DNA of 64,000 bases, from positions 1,079,456 to 1,143,455 of the forward strand of contig JACDOX010000040.1 in the NCBI GenBank assembly GCA_014549065.1, given 5' to 3'. Both the position numbers and the translations under genes were made by a program. The DNA is from Cardinalis cardinalis (lineage: Eukaryota; Chordata; Aves; Passeriformes; Cardinalidae). Positions 1-14,505 of the stretch are shown one piece after another (position 1 is the first letter of the stretch; the number at the start of each line of letters is the position of its first letter). The notes under the pieces are model-generated. The model was not told the origin of the DNA. It saw nothing but the letters and a program-made list of their open reading frames with translations, and searched no databases.

Positions 1-3000
1 GGCTAAAATAAAACTTCACTGTCATAAACTGAGAAGTAGACAGTGGAACAGACAGAAGTATTCAGTGATTGCTGTTTCTAGAGTGCTTTCTTGGCTGACT
101 CTTCCCCATNTAACTGGCAGCTTTCAGAATCCTGACAAAGAGCATTAAAGAAATGAGGTTTATGTAGGCTTTTTGACACTCCTTCTACCCATTGTGGATT
201 TGCAGGATAAGGGTGGTAAAACTGTTACCTTTTTTCCATTTGAGTAGTGCGCTCTTCTCATGCGCATGTATCTGGAAGAATTAAGTATAAAAATTTTTTT
301 CGTTTTCGCCTCAACGAAGACAGATCACTCAAATAAAGTTTATTAATCCAAACTTACCTCTGTTCCAAAAACTTTACATTTTATTTTAAAAACCAAGGTT
401 AAATAATGAAATAATAAGATCCAGTTTTTCTGAAGCAATGCTAATTTGCATGACCTATGTCCCTTCCATTTATTATTAATGGTGATCCATATCGACTATT
501 CCATTATTCCTGATCTCAGGCTGAAAGCCTATAATGACCAAGGTTACTCCATTAGCTTCCTTTTAGTCTTCTTAAATCTTATCAATATGCCAGGTACTAT
601 TAAGAGGCACCACCCTTTATTGAGNTGAATTCTTGCCAGATCTTTTTGAAATCTTAGATACAAATTAGATATATTGATTAAAAATTTCTAGCTTTAGTAN
701 CTCTCATTTAACATTCATTTGGAATATTATCCTGTGAGTTTCTGTTTGATATTTAGGGAAAATATTTTTTATCTCTTGGTTTATAATATTGTTGACCCTT
801 CCACATTTCTAGAGTAATGTACCATAATTTCGTTTGTTCCATTATCCNTTTCCCCCACATTTTTATGACCTTGATGCAGCAGAAGTCATGTGAAGAAGCA
901 GCATTATAATCATAAAGGCTTCTTCAGAGTGCTTATGCACAGGAGACTAAATTGAGGTTGCTCAATTGAGGTGTCAATTCTTACATATTGCAGCTCTAAT
1001 GTACTTTCCATTAAAACCTTATCATCCCTCTAAAAGGTTTTTAGTATATAATTAGGATAATTGTTCCCCTGGATAGCATCTCTGATAATATCCTGAAGAA
1101 TGAAATGTTATTCTTAAAAATACTCTGTCATATTTGAAGTTAACACACATGGGGGTGGTTGATACCATGGGATCAGTTCATTATCAAAATACGTGCACTC
1201 TCCGCCCATCCATTATGTNCCAGTAAATATGTTTATGTTGAAGTACTTTCATTTTCCAAAGGACTAGCTTCCATTTTCTCTACAAACACAAGGAAAAAAG
1301 CTTCTGCTCAGCATATGTTAAANTTTTTCTGATGTTTCATTGGGTTTTATTATTATTCATTAAAATGCAGTTGAAAAAAATCAGCCCTCACAGGAGTTTT
1401 TGGCANTTTTTGCAAATGAGTGCTCATCAAAGTGTGTTCATTCTGACCAATGCTCAGTTTCATCCATCCTGGTGTGATAACTGTCTAGAATGATCTCATT
1501 ATACACTTGACTACATGCTGTCAGACAAAAACCCTTTTTCAAATCAAAACAATAATTCAAAGGAACATAATTATTTTTGGCTGTTTTGCATTTTAAAGCC
1601 NAGATGAAAATATTATTTATCAGGATTTGAGTTTTTTCTTTGTTAAATGACTATTAATTGCGACATTCTTTGTAGTACTTTTGAGTTAGGGCTGGAATAT
1701 ATATAGACCACATAGAACATATTCCATTCTAGTAAGTNATNCTACACCTCAGAGTGCTGATGGGATTGTTTGATAATTGAGCAGATGTAAATGGCAGTGC
1801 CTTTCATAAGTGGCAGTAACTTAATAGATAAATGGGAAATAATACTTCTGTAAAAGTATTAAGTAAAATATTAATAAAAAGTATTAAGTAAAAAATACTT
1901 CTACCAAATTGCTACTATTAGGAGTAATAGTAAAACTTCATCTATTAATTTGTTTGCAGTTTACATGCATCTGGTACATTCTAGAGGAATATAAACTTGA
2001 AATAGGTATAGCATTGCGCAGAGATCTTAATAGGTATATAGCTAATATTACATGTCTCCTGATGCACCTGTGAATTTTCTGCAAACCTTACCCTGAATTT
2101 TCTACTTTCAGTCAAGCTTTTCAGTTTGATTCTTACTCCATTTTAGAAGCTGAGAAGAACCAGTTATCTGGAGCTCATAGGTTTTATCCTCTTATATTCA
2201 AGACTAGATACTGTGCTGTTTTGCATGAAGATGAAGTTGTCCTATAGTTTGAGAGATTCCGTGCTCAAGAGCTAGTGCTTCACTTGATTTATGTCTATAG
2301 TGCAGTGCCATTCAAGTACTGTAAAAAAAGCTCAAGTGATCTCAGAAACACAGGAGCTGCAATAGAGGTATGTGTTGAATCACACAAAGAACTCTGTCTT
2401 TTGTGGAAGATTAATTTCTCTGCTGTTTGGTCTCCTTATTTCAGNTAGTAAAGATAGTAAAGCTGCTCAGCTCTAAATGTTTAATCAATAGACACTGCAA
2501 TATACTTGTCTTAGGGTACTCTAGACATTGTCAGCACTACCAATGTTCCTGATCTCTCCTGCTCCTTGCGTANTTTTTCCAGATTTTTTTGGTATTTTTG
2601 TATTGAAGATGGCAAGGTTAACACAGTTTATTAGGGAATGGTTTGTGACTTGCTGCAGATGGCGAGTAGATGTGTAGCACAGGTTTTGTTATATGATTAC
2701 CTTTGGTTTAGCTAGATTTGATTACCTGGGCAATCCCTTGTGTTTCTATGTCCCATATCAGGGATGTGGAAGATCAGGGCAACCCTAAGCATCAGGCTAT
2801 AATGTGAGTGACTGTATCACAGAACATGAGAATTTTGTTAAATGCTGGGTACATCCTGTGTGCATCCCAGCTCCATGCCAGACACCCCATGCAGTAACTC
2901 TTCCCTTTACTCACCACCAAACAAACTAAAAAAGTTTTTCTGGTTCTTCTGGCTGGCACTCTTTAGGAGAATTTATTTTGGTGACTGACTGTGTCAAAAT

Positions 3001-6000
3001 TGGAATGTAATTTTAGCTTATATCATACAATCAGCTAAATAGCCATGCTAATAATTTTATTTCAGTATTGGCCTGAATCTGATCTGAAGTACTAGATTTT
3101 ATTATATTAAAAAAATACTCCTATTACTACTGTTTTTACTTCTCCAGTAAAAAACAACTGAAATGTTGTAGTTTTGTGAAAAGAATTAAGAGATTGTATT
3201 TAATACTTGAATACGTTTAACTGTGTTCCACTGGGAACTCTTTCTAATGAGAATTATATGTTTTAAGAATTTTTAATAAACTTCTCTATTAACTTTGGTG
3301 CATTTAGAAAGCAGAAATCTTGGCATAGCTTGCTAAATTTTGTTAAAGTCAAAATATTTGTGACAATATTAAGCAATTTCTAAAATAAACCAATTTTGTA
3401 CATAATGAACAGATTTATTTGCTTTATTCAGCGTAATAAATGATTAAAAAATAGAAAAACGTTGATTCCTAGTGAAGGTACTCAGTGTTGCATTAAAAAA
3501 AATTCCTCCTATTCTGTTNGAATCTAAACCACTCATTTACATCCATATTCTCTGCTTCTGTCTCCGTTTCTCATTTGCTGGTCCTGATGTCAATGTGTAG
3601 CTTGCTGCCAAAAAGTTTTTTTCNCTTACTTTACAGAAATTTGATTTTTGTTCTTTTTATACCATTTTCTTTTTATGCCACCTCTAAAGAAAACTTGAAC
3701 TGTGCAAGTCGTGTAGGATTTTGCTGTCTATCAAAATAGGGTGGGAAAAGGTTTCTATTGCCAATCCACAAACATATAGATGCAGCATATATTTAATAGT
3801 ATCTAATAACACAATAATTTGCTACTGCAACAGAATATCAAATTAGTATTTTTCTTTTTTTTTTTCCCTTGATATGCATTAAAATATCTCAGTTTTGGAA
3901 GAACCCATATGAAAGAATATGTTCACACCCAGCTGCTTTATTGTTATCAGGAAACAGAAAGTCTTCAAAAAGACCATTTCATATTTTGTGGCTCCAGAGC
4001 AGNATGTGTTCTTTCTCTAGTACAGTATATCACTGTATGTGGTTGTAACTGTTCTGGATGATGACATTAAAACCAGCTGTTAGTGAGAATACTCTTTGCA
4101 GTCTAGCTCTAGCTTCAGTTCACCCCATGTCCTTTTTCTTTCAGAAATCATTCTCTTCATGACCTAAGATACATAATAAATAGTGCAGCACAATTAAAAC
4201 GATTTTCTTACCCATAGGACTGGGATTGACACTAAATTTTTATCCAAGACCTTTTCTGTTACTTTTATGTCTATTTATATTGTACATTATGGTGAAAAGA
4301 TATCAGAACTTTCTGTGAATATTGTGTAAGTAAATTTTGAAAAAAACCCTTTTTTCTAATAAATTATGTAAGTTGTCTTTCAGAGTTCTTCTCATCCAAC
4401 ATGTTATGACTGCAAGAAGAATTTGCTAGTGATCAATTTAACAAAAGTGTGTTCTTATGGAATAGTGGCATTTGCAGTAGGAAGTTGTTACTGGTTAGAA
4501 GTTCCATCAGTAAGAGTGGCAGGACTTGTGTGGGTCTTTTAGTTAAACTCTTAGCTGTATATCCAGTGTGATTTAATTCTGATTCTTTGTTATATTTTAT
4601 GAACTGTAAGTAACAGAAACTTGAAAAAATTCAAGTCATATTTTTCTCCATAAAACTTGACAAACTCCCAATAGTTTTACTTAGTTATAATCCCTCTTTG
4701 TTTCTGCTCCATTGTGCTGGAATACTCCTTCTTGTCTAAATCTACTGATTTGCCTCTATATCAACCATACAGGCCAAAGCTGCATGGTCTAAAAATTGAG
4801 ATTTATTCATTTGCTGTCAATAGCAAATACAAATGGCTCTTCAATATATAAAAAACTATGCTAATTTTATCATTCCTTTATATAGTTAACTGCAGCCCTC
4901 AAAAATTCCAACAGTCTGTCTAAACTAGATACCTATGGTCTCTATAATCAATGTAGTAGGCTGGATTAGTGAGAAAACATAATGGGAAGAACTTTAACAA
5001 ACTTACAAAGCTAGCATATGGATCTTAGAGAACCTAAAACCAAATTAAGAGAAACCTGGGGTGGTAGCAAATTAAATATGCTGAAGTGTTGAGAAGATTC
5101 TAAACACTCAGAGAAGTTGTGTAAGTCCTGCTTTGTCAGTCAGAAAGTAAGATTAATAATGTCTGAATATATAACATTTTTATAATATATCTTTTTATCT
5201 GAATTGCAGGAGATAGAAAATAAATTAATGCAGGAATATTAGTAAAAGGGGTAGAATTTTAGTATTTTTCAGGTGAAAATGATATATACAAATGAAATAT
5301 ATGAAATAAGGCAAAAAAAGTTTTGGCACACTAATTATAAAATGGAAAATTCAGAAATTAAAAAGTGCTATCAAATTTTTGGGGGTTTTGAGTTACTAGA
5401 AACTTTAATACTGTAGTGCCAAAAATCAGCTGGTTGAAAATTGGATTGTGNTATTCCAAAATTATCCACAGTATTTCCTTTATCTTAAGTCATTTGGACT
5501 CTATCACGGCAACATATTGGGCTATATAACTGGTCCACTCTGATCCAGATGCATTGGTATCTCTTTCAAATTGAACAGTAAAGCCCATAAAGATTCCCTG
5601 AATTCTGACTGTGTATTTGTAGTGTATTCTATCTGCTAGGCAAGTTCTTTATGCCTAGTGAATATAACTGTTGCATGATACAATATGCAACATATATTAA
5701 CAAGATATTTCTTTCAGTGTAAATGCATATTAAATACAAAAATGTAAATATTTAGGGGGAGTTGAGCTTCCTAAATCTCTCTGTAGCTGCTTGAGAATTT
5801 GGATACTTTGAATAGGAATAATTGGATTGTGAAACATTTTAACACATATCTGTGTCTTTGGTTTTAAAATATTTTGGTTAGCACTTTNACTTCAGTGTTC
5901 TGATAAAGAGCTTTATTAATTATGTGATAACTAGAAGAACTGAAAATATAGGTTTTTTCCATTAATTGATTTTCACTGTAGCTGTAGATAGATGTATATT

Positions 6001-6712
6001 GAGTGGTTTATCTTCAAGACTGTTTAAATTATTTATTAACTTAGCTTCATTCCTGGGGTGTATGGCTATCATTGGCATTATTTAAATTCTTTGAGAACAC
6101 TTACTGTCACCACCTTCTGTGGTTTATTTTCTGAAATAATTTGATAATGTAGCCTAATTCAGTAATCATCTGTTGCCTTTGTAAGGATAGAGTATTTTTT
6201 CTGTGCACCACGCTTTGGTTATTTTCTTTGATTTATAGGAGAAGCCTTATGAAATACTGAGGCATGCATATGATCACATTCAGTGACCTCTCACTGATAA
6301 ATTAAGTTTTAAAATAAGTACAGAAATCCCCAATACCTACCATTCTTTTTTGAGGTATTTCTTTTTCTACAACACTATTAGGCATCCCATTTTTTGTTAA
6401 TGGCTAAGATAACAAAAAATATTTTGGCACATATAACTATACCGTATGCTTTTCACTGAACTCCCAGAAATATGGTGTTTGTATGTTGAGACAGTGCTAG
6501 TAGAGAAATCTGTGAAATACCTGTCATAGACAAGTGCAATCATTTCACTACAAACCTTTTAAATATGGAAAAGCCAACAAAAAAGCTATTACACAAAAAT
6601 AAAAAAGGTAGATGGCAACTGTGTGGTATTGTTTTTGAATGCTCAATTAGACATCAGCAGCTTGCAGAGGCAGTCTCAAAAGGTTACTCAGGAAATGGTG
6701 GAAATCACCCAT

Positions 6713-6741
6713 CATCTCTCATTAGTACTTAATGAGAGATG
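6713..6741. repeat. 12-bp inverted repeat, 5-nt loop
   Basis: The arm catctctcatta (6713-6724) is followed by the loop gtact and then its exact reverse complement (6730-6741). It is a short perfect palindrome in noncoding DNA with no known function. Confidence 0.75.
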
Positions 6742-9700
6742 TTTTTCCAGACAGTTGCCTGGTATTACAAGGGTTATGCAGGCTTGAANCCGTTCCAAAG
6801 TCTGTTTGTGCAGGTGGGTGATTAGAGGAAATAAAAACTTGATAATAGTCATACCCAACTCTCTTGGATGATGCAGAAACAACTAAACAAACCCCCTGCT
6901 GCCACTGGAATGCACTTCACTGGTAATTAATTCCAAATACAATCCTGAAATAACTGCCACATCCAAGACTGGGCCAGTTGTAGCTTCGAGTGCTTTCAAC
7001 AAGACAGTTGCAGATATATATTTACAATTCTACTCAGAACAGCAGTTATTCAGGNTTAAGTGTGTGGGAACCAAGCAAATTCAAAAGAGCAAATTCAAAT
7101 AGTTGAGTCCAACCATTCTCCATATGCATCTAATGTAGCTACCTACTGATTCTGTTATTCACTATTCCATCTGTTCTTTTGAAATGTCTCTGGTAATGTT
7201 TGTTCCTTGAAATCCTGAAATACATGGGTGTCCTTATCTGTAGCTTGTAGATTTATTCCATATTGAATGTTCATGTAGGAGAGAAGATTTGCTGTGAGGA
7301 TTTAGTCAAGTAAAACAATTTTAAAGCTGAATCCTATGCTATGGGAAACTACTTAGTCCTGTTTGAGGCTACTCTGTAACATGAATGTTTTTGTTATCTC
7401 CCTGACAAAATAGGAGATTTTCTTTTTTATTTCTGGATTTCTGTACAAACTGCTTCATTTACTATATGCTATTGCTGTTACTCCTTGCAATGGGTCCCCC
7501 ANTTACAGGGGACAACACATTTTTATCACACATGCTGTCCAAGAAGTCTTACACATGGTATCTGTAGATAAAATCAGTGTGATTCCTGCTATTTTGTGAC
7601 CTGCTCTGCTCAGTTTTNGGTCCATGTTAGTTTTTTCCTGTTTGATGGCTTGGGCTCCTGCCTTGTAAATGTGCTCTTACTGGAATTCAGCAGCTAAGAG
7701 TGATCCACAGAGAATGGACTGAGCCCAAGTGCTGTCCTCATACAAACACACATACTTTTACTGAAGTCTGTGGGTTTGGTTTAGAATAATGGGTTGATTC
7801 TCCTTGTTCTGCCTTAGAAAGGGTTGCGAATGAGCCCTCTACAAGATTCAGGGCATCACTAGCCCAGAATTCTCTTTACCATGCAGAGTCACATTTAGAT
7901 GACTCTTCATCTGGGCTTGTGTCTCTCGCTTGCTTGTGGATCAAGCTCAAAGATTCCCTGAAGTGGAATCAGGGAAGTTTCTTGGTCTCCTCAGCATGAG
8001 AGTATCAGCGTATCCCTGATAAAACATCCATGTCTTTGATTATCACAGGAATCAGAAATTCCCACTTTATCTATCACTCCAGGAGAATTATAAGTGGCAA
8101 TTCTTTTGTTGTTCCAGCTATGAAGATTTTAGAAGGACTAGATGAACATTCCCCCATTATTAAAGGGCATTAAAATCTGTTCCTAATGATACCACACATG
8201 ATGGGACCTACATTAATGTGTTAATTTCTTAACCAGTCAATTAAATTAGCCATTTTGGTGGCTCTGTTCTCTATAAGGAGATAAATGTAAGTTCAATCAC
8301 TGCAGACTGATCCTCCAGAAAAAGTACTATTTCCATAATATCTTCTTTTTACTCTTCCAAGATTTCTACTGGGAGTATGACTGCTTCTGTCCAGGACAGA
8401 TCAATAGCATTGCCATGTTCTTTTTAGAACTTTTTGCCTTCATGTAACATATTTTATCTGAAGAGGACATGTAACATATACAGACAAAGGCGCTCCAACT
8501 TTTTTCCAAAGACAGATCCAAACCCATAGAAATTGCCAGACTAGATAAGAGTTTTATAATAGTCTAGCAAATTGAGTCTGCTATAATTGATCAAATTTAG
8601 GTCTGTCTTGTTACCACACTAAAAATCATTTTGAGCCCAGATGGCACTAAGCTATCTGGACCTTTATGCACATATTTGCATTATCTCTGATGATGGGCTG
8701 TCCAAAACAGATGGAGGATTTTGACCTACCTTCAAGTAGTGTGAAACAATGCATGAAATATTGTACACTAAGCAGAGCTTGAGGAAGCTATTGCTAATAA
8801 TAGTGTGCCTTTGGATTTGTTGTCCATTTATGTGTGCAGGTGTATCTCTGTATATTTGTGTGTATGTGTGTTCATGCACATTCACTTTCCTCCCTTGCCT
8901 TTTTTCTCTCCCAATTTTGCAGTGAGCAAACCTGTCCAGGCCCTGTGTTTGTAGTATAAATTTCTCCAAGGTCATAATGATTAGGCTTTGTGCTTTAAGT
9001 ATTTTTATTCATGCCTATATTGTCCTTTCGGATGTTTTAGAATTTAGTATATGCATTTAAACACAGCATTAGGTATGTAGTGTATAATCTAGTTCTAGGC
9101 TATTACTAGTNCATATCTCTAAAGTGAAATACACTTTTCTGCCATTTTTATAGTAAATTGTAAATCTGAGAATATAGTATTTAAGTGAGTCCACAAATAG
9201 TTGGAATATGGAAATAAAATAGGTGGAGTATAAATTTGCTTTTTGGCTTAGGGCACTGGATGTGAATATGAAATAAATCATTATTTGCAGTTACTATTAA
9301 TTTCTTCAGTCACAGGCCAGCTTTGGAGCACATAAACCAGGTTTCTTCTGGATGTGATGCTCCCTTTTAGCTGGGCACCAAAAGCATAGGGTCCTTCCGG
9401 ACGCTGGAAGTTGTGAGGAGCATGTATGATGGGAGTGTTTGGTGGAATAAAAAAGTTGCTAGGTAGTGCTAAATGTTCAAACCCACATATATTCTAAATG
9501 GAGTGTCATGNAGATCAACTGCTTTTGATCTGCTGATCCGTTGCCATTACAATAAGTTGTAGAATAACTGATGTAATAGCTAATACAGACATAACTGTAA
9601 ATTTTGATAAGGATGTTTCTGCAATGAAAGTAGAAAACTAGATTAACTGTGTGTTCCATTTTAAAGATTTATTTCTGAGGTGAAATCTAATTATAACTAT

Positions 9701-12095
9701 ATTTCTGGAACATGGACTGTGTCTGGTTTTGATATTTTGCTTGCTGGGATGCTGTAAGTGTTCTGGTTNGTGTACTTAGTATTGCCTGATAGTTAATGTT
9801 GTGGCTTTGTATACATGTGGTGCNTTTTCTCTGAATGCATTATGAGAAAAAATAACCCCTTAGAAAAGTTTCAGTGGGTGGTTTGTGGTTTGTCCTCACA
9901 GCACATAGATAGTGGGATGAAAATGTTGATGAAGCACTCGTTGAACTGTGGTGTTATGGTCTCTTAATAACCGTGAGGGCCTTTTTCTCTGTGCAGTGCT
10001 CCCTAAAAAAAAAAGACGTGAAACCAATGACTGTTGTCACACAGCACAGGAAAAGGCAAAATTCCCTGTATATGGCTTCTTTTTTTTTTACTATCTCAGT
10101 TAAACAGTTGACATTTTTATGTTTTTGTCTGACATTTTAGAAGACAGCCCTAGAGAAACGTCTTAGTTTGCTCTTACAATATACGNAAAGACCACATTCA
10201 TGCATTTTCCTTGTTCTATTCTATTTCCTTTGCCCTGAAATAAAGAAAATGGAGAATGTCAAGTCCTCAGTAAGCATTTAAGCATTTTCAGAAATCAGAA
10301 TAAGCTCAAATCACATAGACCTTGTGACAACTTCTCATGTGTGATGNAGGAAGGAAGGAGTATTGTTAGAGCATACTGCAGTTCATTAGTTTTTAGCTGC
10401 CAGATGATCCCTAGAACCGGATGTTATGTGACTTGCACAGAAACATCTAGATTATTGCAATGTGAGCCAGGAACTGGAAGAGAATGACAGTTGTAAATAC
10501 TTCCCTGTTGGCCCCATCTGTAGCACCTGTCAGAAATTCAGCATGAGAACTAATCTTTCCTAGGTAAATTTGGTAGTTTCTTAAGTTTCCAAGCTCTATT
10601 TGCCNTGAAATGTTTTTCTGAAACTTGCAGTGTTGCCATCATAGTTACCTGAAGGGGGAAAATATTGCCTTAGTTTTGTCACCAGGAAAATTTAAAAATN
10701 ATTATTATATCATTTAATTCCAAAGAAAATAAATTCAAAGATACTCTTAATGAAGCTATAAGAACTGTNTACATAAACAGGTCCTACAAATTGGTTGCAG
10801 GATCTAATTTGATGGTCTTGTTCTCTCTCTGATGGAGCAGACCCAGGTAGTAAATCATTATTGGTTGCCTAATGGGAACATCCTACTGTGAAAATAAACA
10901 GCTGTCCACAATAAAGAAATTGTTTACAAGAAATCATTACATCTCAGACACTTAGCCCCTTGAGAAAGAAGGAAAGGTGTGAAATACTGAACAGTTGGAT
11001 GTTTTTTCTGGGCTGTTTATTTAAAAAAAAAGTATAGCTTCTTTTTGAAAAGCTTTGTTTTAGGCTCTATAAACATGATTTTTTTTTCTTTTTGTATTGC
11101 TGCCTTATTTTGCTGGGAAAGAATATCTGTTACTACTCTTTTCTGAGGTTGCTTCATATTGTGTATATTGCTGAATTGGTTATGGTTGTATTCACACATT
11201 GTAGCCTGAAAATTTTTTCTCAGCTCTATCTTGCGGGGCATGTAACAGCCCTGTTCCCTCTTCTGTATGCCTTCCAGTAAATTTTCTTTCCAAGAATGTC
11301 ACTCACAGTCGATTCAATGTCACTCATGTGGCACATAGGAAGGGGGAAAACCTGGCCTTCAGTGAGCTACTACTGAACAGGGTCAACAAGAAGTCTTTCC
11401 TATGAAAAGACCAAAACCTTCTCATGTAGCTTGACTCCTTTGTTACTCTCTTCTGCATATTTGAAGTGTGGTTAAACTGAGCTGAGGTGACTGTCAACAA
11501 GGCTTTGAAACAGAATAAACTGGTGGCAGACAACTGCATTTGTTACCATCGACACCAATCTGTGTTTCTTAGGATGTGTCCTTTGAGTGATCCATCCTTG
11601 AGCTACTTCTGCAGCTGCAAGACTGCCTGATTTCACTTGCAAGGCTTTCATGTGCTAAGTAGCTCAAGGGCAGTTGTGCTAAGCNCAGCCACACAGGCTC
11701 ACAGGGAAATAGTGACAGAAAGGCAGGGACTGCTGGAGTATGGAGGAGTTTGTGTTCTTTATAGCTTTAGNTGTTTGTCAGAGACAATCATCCTGTTTGT
11801 TTCTCGCACCAGTGAGTAAATAAGTGCACTAAGTNCACTTAGCTGGATTCACGTGGAGCATTTCTTACTCAAGAATTCATTTTTTACCTTCCTGTAGACG
11901 GTGCCTGTGTTCCCACATTTCTTGACAGTAGTGTAGTCCCTTGTTTGGAGGGCAGGGATCTCTTAGAGAAACTTTGATTCCTCAGTAAGGGAGGTTCATT
12001 NATGATATTCTATCTGTCCATAGAGTGAAAGGAGATGCTGTTTCATAGTCTGGAGCAAAAGACATGAAAACTTTCAGCTCGCTTTAGGTGTTACT

Positions 12096-12168
12096 CTAAC
12101 CTTTGTCTCACAGTGAGATTTTCAGAGTATATCTAGCCTTTGTCCTCACTATGAAATTTTCAGAGTAT
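12096..12168. repeat. Imperfect tandem duplication, period about 37 bp
   Basis: Two adjacent copies begin at 12096 and 12133. Both run from a cta[a/g]cctttgtc start to an attttcagagtat end. They differ by several substitutions and one indel in the middle. This looks like an old local duplication. Confidence 0.7.
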
Positions 12169-14368
12169 GGCAATGCTTTAGAGNTTTCTCTTCTTGCCAA
12201 ATCCTTATCCCTCCTTTGGTGACCTGGGCTTTCATATCACAGAATACTCATTTACATGGTGCATGTGAGCAACATTATAAAGTTAGACACCAGGTCAGGC
12301 AGGAAAGAATATGAGAGACTTAAGGCTTTCTGAAATGCTATCAAAATTCTTCCATGTCAACCATGTTATTGTGAGAATTCATTTTCAGTTATTTTCTAAG
12401 GCTGTGTTAAAATTGTTTTGATACATTGTATCGACACATATTTATTACTTTATTAAATAAATTACTTCTGATCCAAGCTTTCTGTACACATTTATGGTGA
12501 TTCAGGAAGAACTCATCTGTGTGGTAAGACTGCATACCTTTTGGACTGGCAATTTCAATGAGATACTTTTGAAAAAAGTTGGACTTCTCTGTTTTTGTAA
12601 CAGGGAGGGTTCACACTGTCAGGTAACACCTGAGGTTATCTACAGGATGTTTCCATTTTGGATGCCTGCCAATCTGCCATCTAAAATTTTGTTCATGCTT
12701 ACATTAAGTGTTGTATCAGTATTGCTGAAATCTAAAACATTCCAGCTTGACATTTGTTTTAGAAGACTAAATTGTCAGACTGTATTTGATTAGAAACCTC
12801 ATCCAGTTACAAAGTGTTTCTGCAGGAAGAATCCTGCAGATTTCCTAGAATCACTCATGCTGTGAAAGTATCTGTAAGTTGGAAAGGCCATCAAGTTTCC
12901 TGAAACTATTTTCCTATATATAAATATATCCGATATTATCTCTGTTAATGTAACTGGGTATTTCCTTCTTTTCAATATCTCTGTTATCCTTCCAAGAATT
13001 CTTTTAGGTTAGTAGGACTGAGAGTACAGCTTCTGTCATGGCCTTCACAGAGGCATTTTTGATTTGTGCAGAGGGAGGAGCTCATGTGTGTACCTGTAGA
13101 AGTTGGTCAGGCAAAAATTCTCCAGCTTAAGAGAACTGCTTTTGCTTGTTGGTGTTTGGGTTTTTCTGGAGTGGATTTGTCCACAGGGTGGAAGCACNTA
13201 TTGGAGAACCACCACAATCAATAAAAAAACTTGCTTTCTTCTGTGAGCCCTGCAGGCTGTCAGTTGAGGCCCACAGACGTGAGACTTGACATCATTGTCT
13301 TGATGCAGTGCTTCAGGTGTAACAGNACATTTAGGAGCATGGAGCACATCTTTGTAACTCACAAAGCAAGTGCTCAGTAAATTCACAGATAATGTAATAA
13401 CCACCATAACCATACACAGGCAATGGCACTTTCCCCAGAATCTGAATCAAAGCATTTCTTTACTGATACAATTCTAGAGGCCTGAATGAATGTGGAGTTT
13501 TTGGCCTTTTGCTAAGTCAATCCAATGATTGGGTGCTCTCACAGCTGAGAAGCTATTTCATAGTCCTCTCTACCCTCTGATCTGTTTTTCACCAGCTATA
13601 CATTGATCAAACAGCATTAAGAACATTTAGAGAAGGTAAGAATGATATTTTAAGTCACTTTAATGGCTCATCCCAGTGCCATAAAATGGTAAGATCAAAA
13701 TATGCCCAAAGAGCAGTTTCCCATGCAGTTTCCCGTACACATGCAGGTGTGCAGGTATTTTTAAGCCAGCTGTAGGTTATATAGCTGAGGTACTGCTGGA
13801 AAGGAAGTTACTGCAGTGCAGAACTCTATGGAAGATGCAAATTTTACCTGAGAAACTGAGCATATTTTCATGTAATTTAGCCNGTCAGTTATGCTGATCA
13901 CAATGTTAAGCTAAGTTGTCAATGATGGGTATTAGCATTCTAAGTTAGTAAGTGTCTGTGTAACACAAAGATATATGTAGAGCTTGGTCATATGTGTTAG
14001 GATTTTCCAGGATGAGCTAGATGCTGCGTTATGAACCTTCTTTTCAAGTCACCCCTGTTATAGTGATAATATTTGAATTCACTGTCAGTAATTCAAGGTA
14101 GTGAAAGTAAAATATTCATGCTTGGTTTCCGCCTCCTTTTGTTTAGGTACCGAGAGAATGCTGTATCTTGTCTTAACATAGAATGAATGTATGGGCTGAA
14201 AAAATAAGTGTAGATATGCAATATATTCCTTGACAAATATATTTAAATTCTATTAGATTTTATAAGTTTAAATAGTGTTCTGAGTAACCTTCTGTTTCCA
14301 AAGTTCTTTTTTACTTTAAAATACACAAAGTATTTGTAATTTCACATAGATGTTATTTTTATTCACAG

Positions 14369-14505
14369 ATAATGCACCTCAGGTAGCAATTACCGCACCA
14401 GGATCTGGTAACCATAGAAACAGCTCCACAGGCCCAACACCTGACTGCTCTCCTCCATCACCAGACACTGCACTTAAAAACATAGTGAAAGTCATACGTC
14501 CTCAG
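14369..14505 (+). CDS. Exon A of an unidentified long-intron gene
   Basis: This is an internal coding exon of 137 nt. The acceptor is a T-rich tract ending in ttattcacag at 14368, and the donor is a strong ctcag|gtaggt. The exon opens with two bases that complete a codon begun in the preceding exon, then runs 45 codons to end exactly on a codon boundary (phase 1 in, phase 0 out). The peptide starts NAPQVAITAPGSG and continues through an Asn-Ser-Ser sequon and a proline-directed stretch (TPDCSPPSPD) to end in IVKVIRPQ. It is rich in Ser, Thr and Pro with no hydrophobic segment or catalytic motif, so it is probably disordered linker or tail sequence. Exon B continues it in the same phase. I could not recall a named family with certainty. 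Being a real exon is much more secure than any function. Confidence 0.82.

Larger units (their letters stand above)
1..14368. other. Noncoding DNA upstream of exon A (intron or 5' flank)
   Basis: This AT-rich stretch has no coding exon that I can support. Short open frames occur on both strands, but they lack paired splice sites and have no recognisable protein content. No CpG island, tRNA or recognisable CR1, SINE or LTR copy was seen. It contains a 12-bp inverted repeat near 6713 and an imperfect duplication near 12096, listed separately. Because exon A begins with a splice acceptor, at least the part next to 14368 must be intron. Confidence 0.6.
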